From contig CM038469.1 of assembly GCA_021464415.1 (NCBI GenBank), positions 65,512,278-65,576,277 of the forward strand: a stretch of DNA of 64,000 nt, read 5' to 3'. This document shows, piece after piece, positions 33,989-46,958 of this stretch. The stretch's first letter is position 1. Each line of letters opens with the position of its first letter. The stretch comes from Lonicera japonica (taxonomy: Eukaryota; Streptophyta; Magnoliopsida; Dipsacales; Caprifoliaceae). The position numbers and the translations under genes were made by a program. The notes beneath the pieces are model-generated. The model was not told where the DNA came from. It did not search any database and saw nothing but the letters and a program-made list of their open reading frames with translations.

Positions 33989-34426
33989 CTAGATTATAAC
34001 CCGTGCTATGCACAGGCGATTTTATAAAAATTGTGTATGTGCTAAAAATTATTACAAAAAAAAAAAAGAATTGTCAACTATAGTTCTACAAATAAATTAT
34101 AAATTTTACTATCTTGTTTATAAAGTCGAAAAGAAATTCAAATTAATCTATAATATAATAGTAAAAATAAATTATAATCAAAGTATAAAAGACAAATACC
34201 AATTTGTAAATTCTTGAGGTAAGTAAATTAAGATTAATAAAGAGAACAAATATTTCTTCTTATTAATAATCGAGGAGATTAACAAAGTTTGTTTAGAAAA
34301 GAAAAAAGAAAAAAAAAAGAGATTAACAATGTAGCTAATTAATTCGTACATTAATGATTGTTATATGGCAATTCCACAATAAATCCTTTTCACTCCTCCC
34401 ATTTTATATATATATATACTATTAGA
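33989..34426 (-). mobile_element. Helitron-like element 1 (minus strand), 438 bp
   Basis: Read on the minus strand it begins A|TCTAATAGTATATATA at 34426 and ends with hairpin CCTGTGC-ATA-GCACGGG (34016-34000), then TTATAAT and CTAG|T (33992-33989). Its first 40 bp resemble those of element 2 (AAAATRRGAGGAGTGARAAG). The CTAG end overlaps the TCTAG start of element 2, so the two lie head to tail. Confidence 0.5.
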
Positions 34427-34429
34427 TAC

Positions 34430-37400
34430 TTTTAGATTGGACTGTGCTAATCTATTAATTCTAATTAATATCGAGAAAAGAAATTTGGGGTGGCTACAAA
34501 CCATTCAACTACCAACTTTTTATAGCAAAATTTACCATCAACTCACCAAATGTTTTACACTTTAATCTAAGCCCTTAATTGTAATCCTTCAAGTGCGGGC
34601 CGGTCCGTACAGACCAGGTTTTTTTACAACTTTTTTTTGTCGTAAAAAACATCTATCAATATTTTTACGATAAAAAAATGTTATAAAAAAACCCGATTTG
34701 TACCAAAAATAGACTCATCCTTTATATATATTTATATGTATATATTATAATTTTAGCGTCCGGCACAAACTATACATAATATCTCTGTGTTAATGCCCTA
34801 AGGTATGGTCAATAGGAGTATAGGACAAATTAAAGACATCACGGGTTTGGATTAAATTAAATTAAATTAAACACAGATAATATTTGGCTTAGCAAAAGTG
34901 TCGATTTTGTCTCCTTTCAAAAATCTAAAGAATATGACGGAAAATGAACATTTTGTTAACTTATAGTACTTGTCATGTAGCTTTTGCTAGATTGTGTAAA
35001 TTTGGTTTTGTTTTCTTTTTGTAAACAAAAAAGAAAAAGAAAAAGGAGAAAGCAACTCTATTAAACTTTTATGAACATTCAAATTACAAGTAAACTTTTT
35101 TGATCTTGTCCAAATATGAGTTTGTTTGTTTTTTTTTTTTTTTTGTATTATCTTTTCCTTGTTAGCTATATATGCGAACAAGAGAAAAGTTGAGAAACTG
35201 ACTCTTTCTTTTCAATTATATTTATTTTCACTTTTATTTCCTTGACCGCCAACTAATTTCAAATAGCTTAGGACAAGTTTAGACTTCATAGGAATGTTCA
35301 CTTCTCTTCCAAATTTGATATGGTGTTGGTTATGAAAACACCCAAGAAGTAAATATCAATATTTTAATGGAGTACTAATTATAATTAAAGAAATATGGTT
35401 CTGCTTTATATAATTAATTAAAAATCAATATATCTGCAGGATCTGATTTAGCTAAGTTGGACACCTTATCTTTCCTCTGAAATGGTCTGCAAAGGATGTT
35501 TATTTGAAATTTGTTCTCCAAATAATCAATTAGCCGTCCTAATAAGAAAAAAAAATGCATCATTATAAACTCTCAAAAACTATCCTAAGTATCTTTCTTT
35601 TGGATTTCATTTTCGTTTTTCCTATTAGGGTGCGTTTGGCGCGCTGGATAAGGAGTTAGGATAGGATAGGATAAGAATCGGAATTAGTCGGATAGGAATT
35701 ATGTGGGATAAGATAGGAAAGAAATCAGTTGAATAAAGATTAAGCAGGATCGGATAGGATAAGGACTAGTCGGATAAAGATTTAATAAACTTTACATTTG
35801 ATGGAGTTTCGGATTATAAGACCAGATATTATACAATACAACTTGCTTTTCTTTTAAAAGTATATGCAATTTTAATTGTTGTCCTCAATTTTTTTTAACT
35901 AGTATGATTCTCCTATTTATAAATAAGTTTTGTAAAAAAAACTCTTTCGGGAGAAATTTTTTATATTACATACAATATTTACGAACTATGTATTAAGTAC
36001 AGTTTCAAATTCTAATGTTACCATTTTTTCTAAAATTAAAGTTTCTTATAAATACTTTCATTTAATAAAAAATAAATAAAAATACCATATTATACAATAA
36101 ATGAATTTTATTAGTTTAGTTACTGTGATTTTGGGTGGTTAAAAACTTTCATTAATAAATTTGATTATCTAAAAAATGTAAAAAAAAAAGATTAAAAAAA
36201 ATTATATTCATTTTGTTATCTGACAACTATGGGATAAAATAATACCATCTATAGAAGTGGTATATATTTATCTGGTTCTAAAGGGATAAAATAATTATAC
36301 TCCTAATTTTGTAAACAGGAGGCTTAAGGATATGGTACTTGATTTTCTAATTGTAATAGGTAATTATCCAAACAATGTCTAAAGGATGTTTTCTTTTGCC
36401 AATTGACTCAATTAATTAAACAATAAAAGTATATTTTCTTTTACTAATTGACTCGATTAATCAAATGATAAATTATTTAGATTTTATTTTGTTCATAAAC
36501 AAATATTTCCCGACCTTTATCTAAACAAAAGTAATTTGATAGGTTAAAATATCAATTTACTTCATTTTGTAAATAAGGAGGACATGTGGCAATCTACGTA
36601 GGCAGGCAATACAATGTGGTAGGAAGTTTCAACCAGGTCTAGTAATAGACCTCGTGAACCTCTTTTCATGCCTAAATGTACATGTCTTACTTAATATAAT
36701 GAGAATGTCAATCAAGGCCAAGTCGTGTAGACTTATGTTAACAAGTTAAATACAACTCTGAACACAATTGTGTCAGAGTAATTGAAAGAAACATAGGTGA
36801 CTAGCAGACATGACAGAATGGGTGAATAAACCACCTCAACTGCATTAGATGCTTACTAATTGTATTTAATGCATCAGATTAAGGGAATAAATAAAATCAG
36901 AAGTGGACATACTTGACTAACCACTACAATGATGAAAGGAGCTCTGGCCTACTCACTCTAGCTCCATAAACTTACTCCCCCCCCCCCCCCAATATATACA
37001 AAGTATTTACTTCATTACAATTGGGAAGTTCTGAGCATTGAATACCATTACTCAAGTTATAATCAGAGAGATTTCCTCAACTTAGATATTTTTCACTTAT
37101 GTCAAATAAGTCTGATAAACATGCTAAACTTTACTGGTCTCAGTAAGAATAGGTCGTTAGTAAGATGAAAGACCCCAATATCTTATTGTCATGGTTAGAC
37201 TAGGCATAAAGTGTTTATTCTTTTATAACCAGAACTATGTTCTATAATATTTCCTTATATATAAAGATCCTTAGAGCTCTTTCATAGAGAGAAGTATGCC
37301 TTATTACAAAAGGGTTGTCAAACCTCCTCTACAAACACCTCTTGATTATTATGTTAGTCATTTACGTTGGTCATTATATAGTTAACCTCTCATCCATATT

Positions 37401-37685
37401 GCCAACTTATCACAAAACTCACTATATTATAATCCTTAAATAACTATGTAGTTAATTATCTACACTAAATTTTTACACCAACATAATTCATGTGAATTAT
37501 AAACATTCATATTTCATATTTGTGTTCTTTTCAATAATATCGTCAATCGAGTATTTAGAAAAAAAATTAGTATATATAACATTAAGCAACACAAATTGAT
37601 CATTTAGTTCATATTAATTTTGTAATATATACATCTATGTATCTATGTGTATGTATCTCTATTATATGTCATCAAAATATCCAAC
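34430..37685. other. AT-rich intergenic DNA
   Basis: No gene. At about 35628 AGGGTGCGTTTGGCGCG begins a stretch of GGATARGATAGG repeats (to about 35790) that looks like the start of a MITE; a possible inverted end lies near 36362-36385 (CCAAACAATGTCTAAA). A run of 14 C lies at 36977-36990. The stretch 36600-37450 is less AT-biased but shows no recognisable product. Confidence 0.5.
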
Positions 37686-37690
37686 CCTTT

Positions 37691-38041
37691 TGATGTGGGG
37701 TAAATTAATATGTAATTTATGCAATTACTTAATTTTAGGATTTATTTGATTCAGTAATAGATTGATTTAGGACATTCCGAATTGTCTTTTGGAATATTCA
37801 TAAATTATATCCTTTTGGTATTTTCCTTATGGACGGATTATTTTCATTTTAACTTTTGAAGTTTTCAAGTTTAAAGGTTTTTTCCCACTTATATATATAT
37901 ATATATATGAGTCATATGTACTATATTTCATTCATCCAATTATCAATACAATTTATTATTTATTTCTCCATTGTGAGATTTTTCTTCCCTTTGTCAAATA
38001 AGGTTTAAAGTCTTATAACCTAAATGGTTTTTGCTACGACA
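37691..38041 (+). repeat. Gypsy 5' LTR, 351 bp
   Basis: Starts TG and ends CA; the part after about 37905 aligns with the remaining 3' LTR through TTTCATTCATCCAATTATC and TCTTATAACCTA-like sequence. The LTRs differ at many sites, so the insertion is old. Confidence 0.8.
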
Positions 38042-38357
38042 ATTGGTATCAGAGTAGCAGTTCACCTGACGTGATGGTAACTGGTGGAAACGGAAACAAC
38101 CACTCTAACAACACAGTTTAAAGAGTGCAGGCTTTTCGAGTAGCTATGCAAATACAAAAACAACCACTCTAACAAAATGAAAGAAAAACAACGAATATGT
38201 GTGTGGGAAGTCGAACAATTAACAAAATCACCATGAAGTATAGGTTTCCCATCCCCATACTTAACGATATGTTGGACATGCTGGAGGGGTCAAAGGTGTT
38301 TTCCAAAATGGTTATGCGCACCATAAACCATCATATTCAAATAAAGCCTAAAAACTA

Positions 38358-39080
38358 ATGGAAAACTATATTAAAAGAAATGAAGGACTCTGTGAATGGT
38401 TGGTCATACCGTTCAGGTCATCTAACACTCCTAGCACTTTCACGCTACTTATGAATCAAGTACTCAAGCCTTTCATTAGTAAATTTGTAGTTGTTTACTT
38501 TAATGATATTTTAATCTATAGTCGTAATGAGGCAAATCGTATGTAACACCTAAGGAAGGTTGTGTTGGCACTTGGCTCCAATCATCTCTATATAAACCTC
38601 AAGAAGTGCAGTTTTATGACCCATCAACTTTTATTCTTGGGATTTATTATTGCGGCAGATGGAATTCATGCTGATTTGGAAAAAGTGCGAGCTATTAGGG
38701 ATTGGCCTACTCCCAAAACAGTGACAAATGTGCGTAGTTTCCATGAAATTGCAACTTCTATCATAAGTTGATTCAAAAATTTAACAACTTTGTCGCACCA
38801 TTAATTTCTTGTATGAAAAACAGTCAGTTTCTATGGGGATACAAAATAGATAGTAGTTTTTCCTTAATAAAGGAAAATTTATATACTACACCAGTGTTGG
38901 CCTTACCCAATATCGACAAGCTTTTTGACCCAAAATAAAATACCAACGAAGTATTTTAGTGAAAAAAATGAATGAATCACACAAGCAGTGGACTATCTAC
39001 GAGCTAGAATTCTTTGTTGTGTTCTGTGCTTTACGACATTGGAAGCACTATCCCATCCAGTGGGAATTTGTCCTTATTCA
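38358..39080 (+). pseudogene. Decayed Gypsy Pol (reverse transcriptase and RNase H fragments)
   Basis: The frame from 38358 carries the RT palm ([33 protein letters not shown]). The catalytic YxDD motif reads Y-F-N-D, with the Asp codon changed to AAT at 38502-38504. A stop at 38544 splits it from INLKKCSFM ... LFLGFIIAADGI (38562-38771), and another stop follows. Further RT and RNase H pieces in shifted frames extend to about 39080 (YFSE, then the tether-like LRHWKHY region). Non-functional. Confidence 0.85.
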
Positions 39081-39102
39081 TAAATCATTTTCTTTTTGGT
39101 AA

Positions 39103-39267
39103 GTTCTTTTGAAATTTTCCTCACCTATATAAATGAGTCCTATGTTTTCTATTTCATTCATCCAATTATCAATACAATTTACTGTTTCTTTATCCATTGT
39201 GAGAGTTTTCTTCCCTGTTGTAAATCAAGGTTCAAGATTTTATAACCTACACACTTTTTCTACGTCA
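39103..39267 (+). repeat. Truncated Gypsy 3' LTR
   Basis: Matches the last half of the 5' LTR (TTTCATTCATCCAATTATCA, then a GTGAGAGTTTTCTTCCCT-type stretch) and ends CTACGTCA. The deletion that removed the interior also took the first half of this LTR. Confidence 0.75.
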
Positions 39268-39272
39268 CCTTT

Positions 39273-40833
39273 AGTCATCAAAATTTTCAACCACCGAAAA
39301 TACATGTATATATTAAATTTTCAATACACTTTCTTATAAATTGAAAATTTTAATAAAATTTAGTAGAAATAATTTTATTCACCAATTTTTATCAAATTAA
39401 AAAAAAAATCAGCCATTTACTTCCTAGACCACATGTCTTTTATTTAAGGTCTTTTCGTATTAAACAAACAAAAAATAAGTTAACCAAAAACAATTAACAT
39501 TTGGTAAGATGGTATTTTATTTGGATTTGGTGATAATCATATATATATATATATATTATTGTTAAAAGTACCAATGGAGTCACTTAATTAGTATCAAAAT
39601 TCATAGGTATCGCTTTTATGATTTTGCCATTAATTAATTAATAGTCTTTACCAACTCACAGCCTGTCACTTGAGCCCTCTTCATAAATGATATTTAATGT
39701 ATATTCATACTTTGAATTACAATATGAAAATTCAAGTACTAGTCAACCAAACTTATTTCATTTTAGAGAATCTTTACTCCCCTAAAGTTTACTTTTAGTC
39801 CCACTTTATCCTCTAATGTTTCATTTGCTACCTTTTTCTTTTCAAAGTTTTGAGCCGAATTGCACTTTTATTAAAATTGGAAGCTCAGTTAATATTTTGG
39901 ATGGAAAATCCTTGTTTTGGTCCATTCAAAAAATTATTAGGACTTCCAGTTTTGTATGAAAGTGAAACAAGGCAAAATGTAACACACAAAACAGTATGGA
40001 CCAAACCGAAAATAGTGGTAAAATTTTAAGGGGCAAAAAAAGTGATATATCTATGCTTTGCTATAAGGCCCTAAAGCAGCCCATGTGCATCCAATGTAAT
40101 TAGGGGCCCATTTAATTACATCACTATCTGTTGTGGTAAGCATCTTATCAATTTAATAACAACTAGAAGAAGACAACTAGCTGTCCATTTTTCCTATTTC
40201 TTTTTTCTCTCTTTTGAATTTAATATGCTTGTAAGTGGGCCATATTTGATGAGTAATGGTCCAATAATATTGATTCTTTCTAAAAATATATATATATATT
40301 TCCACATTTTTTATTACCCTCCCACTAAAAATAAATAATTAAAATTGCGAGTGGCATGTATTATGATGTAATTTGGATGTTCTTGAGCATGCATTCAATT
40401 AATTTTCGTTATTGCCGAAGCACTAACATCATATATAAGTACGTGTTAGTTTTCTTGGGTACCACTTAAGAGTGTAAATATGTAATTATTTTTTTTACAA
40501 CATCTGGGTCTTTTAACTAAGTTGAAAATAGTATTGCAATTGTTCTCACTAAAAGAATAGCTTAATAAATGTAAAAATGAAACAGATCGAAATACGTCTT
40601 AGAAATTCTACAAAGAAAATTCGGAAAGCATCACTAAATCTCTTGTAGTAATACTAGAGTGAATTAAACACACCTGTTAAATGGTCGATATTTTTTAATA
40701 TATAAATCAAAGTATATGTAGTACATTATATATTGTGTTTTAAGAGCCCAAAAAATACCCTAATTGAGTGGGATGCACTATACTCAAATTGGGAAAATGC
40801 TAAAGGGAGAGGGAATTGACAACAAGTGGTGGC

Positions 40834-40904
<71 letters not shown>

Positions 40905-43900
40905 TATTTCAGTTTTTGAGGTATGGGAAGCTAGAGAACTCCCAAATGCTATCCATCTGTGAGGGGGATTGAACCACTCCTTTTTGCCTAAAGGTTTCCT
41001 CTTTATTATTGTAGAGGATCTAAGTCACCAATGCCTATAGTTAGTAGCTTTTCCAAATAAATTCATATCTACTTTCAATATGAGGAAGTTGGCCTCACCT
41101 CAAGATTATATGTGTACATGCACAAAAATAGTTAAATGTCATTAAATATACATAATGCAATGCAATGCTTGCTTTGACAGAAGTCTAATTTAGAGATAGC
41201 AAATCTCATATTTTCATACATAATATATATTCCATGCCACATTAAGAGTAACATTTCTTTCAAGATAAATTGAGTGTTCAATTTTTTTTTTTTTTTGATA
41301 TAGTCAATATACTCATTATATCAAAACAAGTTCATTTTCAAACACTTTTATATGTTGAAACTAACGTATTCTTAAAAAGTATAAAAATCAAAGTGAACAC
41401 TTCATTTAAAATATATTATTTAGAGTCGTGTGGTGAGATGCATTGGCATGTTACATGTTGCCATGCTGATGCCATCAATATAGCTGCAAAAATAGATGGA
41501 AAATGAGATTGCACAAATTGCTAATTTTTTACAAACCAAACATTCACCGTCAATTTTAGAAGAGAAAACCTATTTTAAACAAATTTTTCTACTAATAATT
41601 AATGTTGGAACTCAAAAAAAAAATAGTATCAGTATATTAGTTAATATGTGAATTTCACATTATTATCGTCTTGCCCCATCCACTAAAAAATATATTAATG
41701 TAACACTTTAAGAATAATATTGTTATTATATTTTTATCATTATTATTAATAATATGACTTAATGTTATTGTTCTTATCATTATTAATATATGAGGATAAT
41801 ATTACAAGTTATACCATTTGGCACAACTCTCTGGGCAAAAGATATCCATATGCAGCATTGTGCCGGCCATCGAATTAAGATAGCAGACCAATTCAAAAGG
41901 CCATGGCCGTCTGTGGGTAAAAAAGTAATATTCGTTTATGCATATTTGAACAAATACAAATGGCAGAGGACTTGGCTCCTAAAAAAAAAACACTTGGGTA
42001 CAATTATTAATGGAAAAGGTACAGATGACCTCTTCTTTCTAATTATATTGTGTTTGGCATAAAATCTTTAATATGTATAAGCTTGGTGCTCAACTTGTAC
42101 TACAAATTGTGTTTCATACAATAGGGTGAGTACATTACAAATTTAAAATGACATTTACTACATTGATCAACAGTTAAATGATTTTAATTATGATTTGATA
42201 CACAAACTGTTTATCAATTAATTGCACTTTGCGTATTAATTTTTTATATTTAACTTACTCGAGTAAAGTATGTATACACTATTTTTACACTGTCATAATA
42301 ACTTCCTTTCTTTTTAATTCTCTTCTCAAAAAACTTAAAGCATCATCGTTTAAACCTATCAGCATTTAAAAAAATTAAATGAAACGAATAATCTTTAGAT
42401 TATATGTTTTTTCGAAAATTATTGAAACTAAAGCTTACGCATTCACTCAAGTTAGAAAACTACCAATTCCATAAAGTGAGATTAGTCTACTACTTTTTGT
42501 CTAAAACCAAACAAAAAAAATTTTATGGAAAAAGTGATATATATATATATATATATATATGATTTTATTTATTAATTTATCTTCTATAAAGAAACTAGTT
42601 CTGTTGTATAGTGAAATTATCCATTGTAAAAAAATAAATAAATAAAAAATTATAGTTGCATCCCTCTATTTTCACCCATAATTCCAAGCTATATAATACC
42701 TTTTTTGAAGTTCTTAGTTTGAAACTCTATAAACGCCAGAGGCCTTTTTTTGTTTTTTTGACAATATTATCACGATAATTATAAATATTGTTGAAGCAAT
42801 GTATAATATTAAAAGCATAATTATAATGCTACTCACTTTCTACATAATCAAATGATTATACTTGAGAATAAAAGTTCTTAGACATGGAATATTAATATCT
42901 TAAAAAATAAACTAAACTCTCAATATCTCATTTTATATAAGGAAACGATTCGCAACAAATCCTATTTGATAAGTACGTTCATTTAGATCAAACTCAGTTT
43001 TTTGGTAATTGCGAGAATAAGATGGACGCTACCGGGCTACAACACGGTTAGCAACTAAGCTCTTAATTTCAAACCTCTAAAAAATGAATATTGATTTTTT
43101 GATTTGGGCCGGAGAGAATATTTTAATTTAAATGAATTTCTAGGAAAAAAAAATGTCAAGAGTAGTAATGAGTAGTGGTGATGCACATGCTTCACCTAAC
43201 GCCAGACCAAGGCCACCAAAAACACCGAAAATAAGAAATAATTTTCAAAAGAAATCTTTGTTAAGAATGGGAAACTAAACTTTTGTTCTCAAATGATTAA
43301 AAAATGCAATGGCTTTTCAATTCCCCAATAACAACGTTTATGAAATTTGGGCAGAAAATGACTTGCAGAAAATTCAAAACCGTCACAGGTTATGGAGCGG
43401 TCAGAGTCACATGCAATGTAGGCCCTTCTAGATGGATGGATAACCCACTTGAATTAATCAGGGGAAATGGAAACAAACCCCAAGTTTTTCTTTAGTTGCA
43501 GATGATGAACATTGAGTTTGGTGGTGGTGGTGGTGGAATGGTGGCGGCACCTGTGGTACCATGCTGGTGCTACTAACAGTGCCAAAAATGGCTTTCGTCA
43601 TAATACGTCTTCAAAGCATAATGTACGGCAACAACCCAATAGCGAGTGTTCCAAAGCAACGTAGTATTATACTTGTAGCATAATGTACAACAATTCAATA
43701 CATTTCCCGACTTTGACACTGAGATACGTGCATCTAAGATATACACATTCAAGACCTCGAAAGACACAGAATGTCCTGCAAATCTCAATTTATTGCCATC
43801 ATCTAGTAGAAGAGTGAAACTTGTGTTTTGTGATAATCAACACAAAAACAAATTGATCACACCACCCAAATGGAACTTTCATATTTCAATCTCATAAAAT

Positions 43901-44100
43901 GAAAGAATAAAACCACACAACAAATGACAAGAAGAGAAAATGGTCTGATTACTGAAAATAAATACAAGTAAAATGTTCATGATGATTATACTATAAATTG
44001 GAAATCAAAATAAAGAACGAACAAAAGTATGATATAAAAAGAGAGAATACCAATAAAACCCACAAACCAGAACCATCACCACCAGTAGCAACAGTAGCAA
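39273..44100. other. AT-rich intergenic DNA
   Basis: No gene recognised. There are (TA)n tracts at 39540-39556, 40832-40902 (the longest in the window) and 42537-42560. Open frames at 41270-41506, 41790-42062 and 43304-43495 show no family motif. The stretch at 39780-40050 (CCCCTAAAGTTTACTTTTAG and, inverted, CCCCTTAAAATTTTAC) may be an old fold-back element. Confidence 0.5.
40832..40902. repeat. Long (TA)n microsatellite
   Basis: About 70 bp of almost pure alternating TA with one AA interruption near 40858. Shorter tracts of this kind are scattered through the window. Confidence 0.95.
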
Positions 44101-44500
44101 TAGGAACTACAACCACTACTAATGGCTTCTAGCCCTAATTATGGTCTCTATACATACACTTCCCTGCAACCTAAATATTTCTCTGCCAATTTATTTCACC
44201 TCAAAATATCGATAGGAATTCGAATAAATATTGGAGAGAGAATTCCTCCTCTTACCTCTCCTCTTCTTTTTTGTCAAATCTTCTCTGTTTCTTCTTCGAA
44301 AATACTTCCTAAGCTTTCATGGTGTGTCCATCCTTTTGTCCACCTTTATAACTCTCATCACGGTAATGAGAATTGACACGCAAGAAACATGAGTCAACAG
44401 AGAAGCCAAACATGACGATATAGAAGCAATGATGGGTGATGTAATTGCGGGTTTCGTTTTTGTTTCGAGGATAGGTTGGGGAGGAAAATTCTCAAAAGAA

Positions 44501-46958
44501 TCAATAATAGGGTGGTGGTGGTGGAGAAGCATACGAGATCCCATGGATTGGCGGCAATGGCCCCACAAATTGTGGAGGCGGCGGTGGAGAAGCGTAGGTG
44601 ATTGGTGTTGGAGGTGGTGTTTCACATGGTAGCGGAGATGGGGGTGGTGGGGAATGGTAGTGAATTGGTGGTGGTGGTGGGGAAAGGTAGTGTGCAGGCG
44701 GTGGGGGAGATGTGAGTGGTGGTGAATGGTGAATTGGTGGTGGTGGGGAAGCGTATATTTGCGATGGCGGTGGTGGGGGAGATGGCGGTGTCACGTAAGG
44801 CGTTGATGGTGGGGGCGGAGAGGGTGATGGTGGTGGTGGAGGTGTGTACTCAATACATGGGATTGGGGGAGGTGGTGGTGGTGGTTCTATACAAGGAAGT
44901 GGTGACGGGGGAGGAGGGGAGAAGGTTGGGGGAGGTGGAGAGTAGTTATGAGGTGGTGGTGGCAATGAATAGACAGGTGGTGGAGGTGGCGAATGTGGGG
45001 GCGGAGGTGGTGAATGAGGCGGTGGTGGTGGTGAATTATAGTAATAATCGGGTGGAGGGGGAGAATACAATGGTGGAGGTGGGGAAGAAACTGGTGGTGG
45101 GGGCGGTGGTGAGTAGGTACAATAAGGAGGAGTTGAAGGTGTGGGAGATGGTGGTGGTGGAGGCGGTGACATTGATGGCGGAGGAGGCGATGAAATAGGT
45201 GGGGGAGGTGATGGGGGTGGAGGAGACGGTGGAGGTGGTGGCGGTAAGTAAACTGGTGTGGGGTGGGGGCGGCGGTGGTGAATAAACCGGTGGAGGTGGC
45301 GAAGGCGGAGGAGGCGGTGGTGAATAAACCGGTGGTGGAGGGGAAGGCGGAGGAGGTGGTGGTGAATAAACCGGTGGTGGAGGTGAAGGCGGAGGAGGTG
45401 ACGGTGGAGGAGGTGGTGGTGAATAAACCGGTGGTGGAGGCGAGGGTGGAGGAGGTGAGTAAACCGGGGGTGGTGGTGGTGGCGGTGGGTGGCGGCGGAA
45501 AGAAAACCGGGGGTGGGGTGATGGTGGAGGCGACGGGGGCAAGTAAACCGGTGGTGGTGGTGTGGTGAAAACACAGGAGGTGGGGGTGGTGGCGGCGATG
45601 GTGATGGAGGGGTAACAACAGGAGTTGGTGGGGGAGACAAAACCGGTGTTGGTGGCGGTGGTGAGGACACTGGAGCAGGAGGCCGCACAACCACAGGAGG
45701 TGGGAAAGTTGGAGGTGAAGGCGGTGGAGGTGTCGGTATAGGCGGTACAAATGGAGCACACCTAAAAGAATCACAATTAACCTTCTTCGACAAGAATGCC
45801 TTACACTGTCCCGCAGATCGCTGTGCCGGCCTACCCGGCAAGCAATTCCGCCTGTCCTCAAAATCAGGCAAGCTCAAACACGCCGGTGGCTCTCCAGTAA
45901 AGAAATTATAAGAATAAGTGAAGTTCTGCAAGCTGGGAATATTACATATACTCGCCGGAATTTTACCGGAGAGCATATTGTGTGCCACATTTAGCTGCTC
46001 TAAGCTCTCCATATTTCCAATGTCCGACGGCAAAGGTCCCATAAGCTGGTTAAAACTTATGTCAAGTACTGTCAATTCAACTAACTTAGTAATTGAATCA
46101 GGCAAACAAGACCTAAGTCCATTATTCATGAGAATAATTTCGTTTAGTGTTTTAGCCATTTTACCGATACTCGAAGGGATACAACCGTGGAACTTATTGT
46201 TGGCTACTACAATCACCGACACCGGCGAATTACCGAAATTATCCGGCAACTCGAATGCGAGTCGGTTGTGGTTTATGAAAATCGCATCGAGATCCTTATC
46301 AAACAGTTGCTTCGGTACCTTTCCTTCGAACTCGTTGAACCGAATATCTAAGAATTTCAATTTAGGTAATTGAAGAACAACGTAAGGAAATTTTTCCGGC
46401 GAACCTGTTGTTGCTGAGATCCAGCTCGAACAATATCTTCAAGTTCTTAAACTTTTTCGGCAACGTTCCGCAAAACCTATTCGAATTGATGTGGAACAAT
46501 GCAAGATCCCGTAGAAGCCCTAGCTCTTCCGGCAAGTAGCCGGCGATATCACCGTGGTTGAGGTCGATGCCGGCGACGGTGCGAATAGAGCTGTTGTCCG
46601 GCGCAGGAGCACAGAAGACTCCGGTGTAGTTGCAGACATCAGATCCGATCCAATTTCCGGTGAGATTTGACGGATCGGATAATATAGCTTGTTTCCACGC
46701 CTGCAAAGCAATGTACGCATCCCGTAGTCTAGGGTTTTGGAATGCAAGCGAAGGATCTACGGTAACGTTCTCGCCTCTATCGCCGAATTCATCTCTGTAG
46801 TACAAAAGCTGTCTCTGCTTGATGAACATGGACTCTGTTTCAGTGAGAGGTCCATTATCGCTTATCTGCTTACATTCGCAAACGAGGCAAAAATTTACTA
46901 GTAAGAAAGAACAGAGAAACAGATTGAAGGTGTGGATAGTGGTGGTCTTGTTCTTCAT
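44501..46958 (-). CDS. LRX: Leucine-rich repeat extensin (LRX) cell-wall protein, reading frame broken
   Basis: The ATG at 46958 opens a signal peptide (hydrophobic core FNLFLCSFLLVNFCLVC), the LRX N-terminal part (LAFQNPRLRDAYIALQAWK, CNYTGVFCAP) and about ten LRRs, then a Cys-rich hinge (CLPGRPAQRSAGQCKAFL) and a long extensin part of SPPPP and PPVYSPPPP units that ends SYASPPPPPYY at 44501. LRX proteins sit in the wall, bind RALF peptides with the LRRs and cross-link through Tyr in the extensin part; they affect wall growth and are linked to FERONIA signalling. The frame breaks at about 46390 in the LRRs (a run of five A where four keep the frame) and shifts again near 45563, 45530, 45490 and 45260, the last four cancelling out. 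LRX genes normally lack introns. Either a recent pseudogene or assembly errors in repeats. Confidence 0.88.

Larger units (their letters stand above)
29630..33993 (-). mobile_element. Helitron-like element 2 (minus strand), interrupted by the Mutator-like element
   Basis: Read on the minus strand it starts A|TCTAGTATATATATAAAA at 33993 and ends with a hairpin (ACTTGTG-AATCG-CACGGGT) followed about 6 nt later by CTAG|T at 29633-29630. A 5' TC, a 3' hairpin plus CTRR and insertion between A and T are the marks of plant Helitrons. Without the insert at 29696-33456 it would be about 600 bp. It also hosts the small MITE at 33650-33779. It is non-autonomous: no Rep/helicase is present. Confidence 0.45.
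37691..39267 (+). mobile_element. Ty3/Gypsy retrotransposon remnant with large internal deletion
   Basis: The 5' LTR (37691-38041, TGATGTGGGG ... CTACGACA) is followed by a primer-binding site TGGTATCAGAG at 38044. The interior holds only parts of reverse transcriptase and RNase H. A truncated 3' LTR (about 39103-39267, ending CTACGTCA) closes it. Target duplication CCTTT flanks it at 37686-37690 and 39268-39272. Gag, protease, integrase and most of Pol are gone. Confidence 0.85.

Noticed and set aside
41270..42062. Open frames at 41270-41506 and 41790-42062
   Set aside because: No motif, repeat-derived ends, and surrounded by AT-rich intergenic sequence.
43304..43495. 63-aa plus-strand open frame
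   Set aside because: No recognisable domain, start context or splice sites; it may be chance.
44716..45198. Long plus-strand open frames across the LRX extensin region (also 45263-45568)
   Set aside because: They are antisense shadows of CCN-rich repeats: Val/Glu-rich low-complexity translations with no domain, opposite a clear gene.
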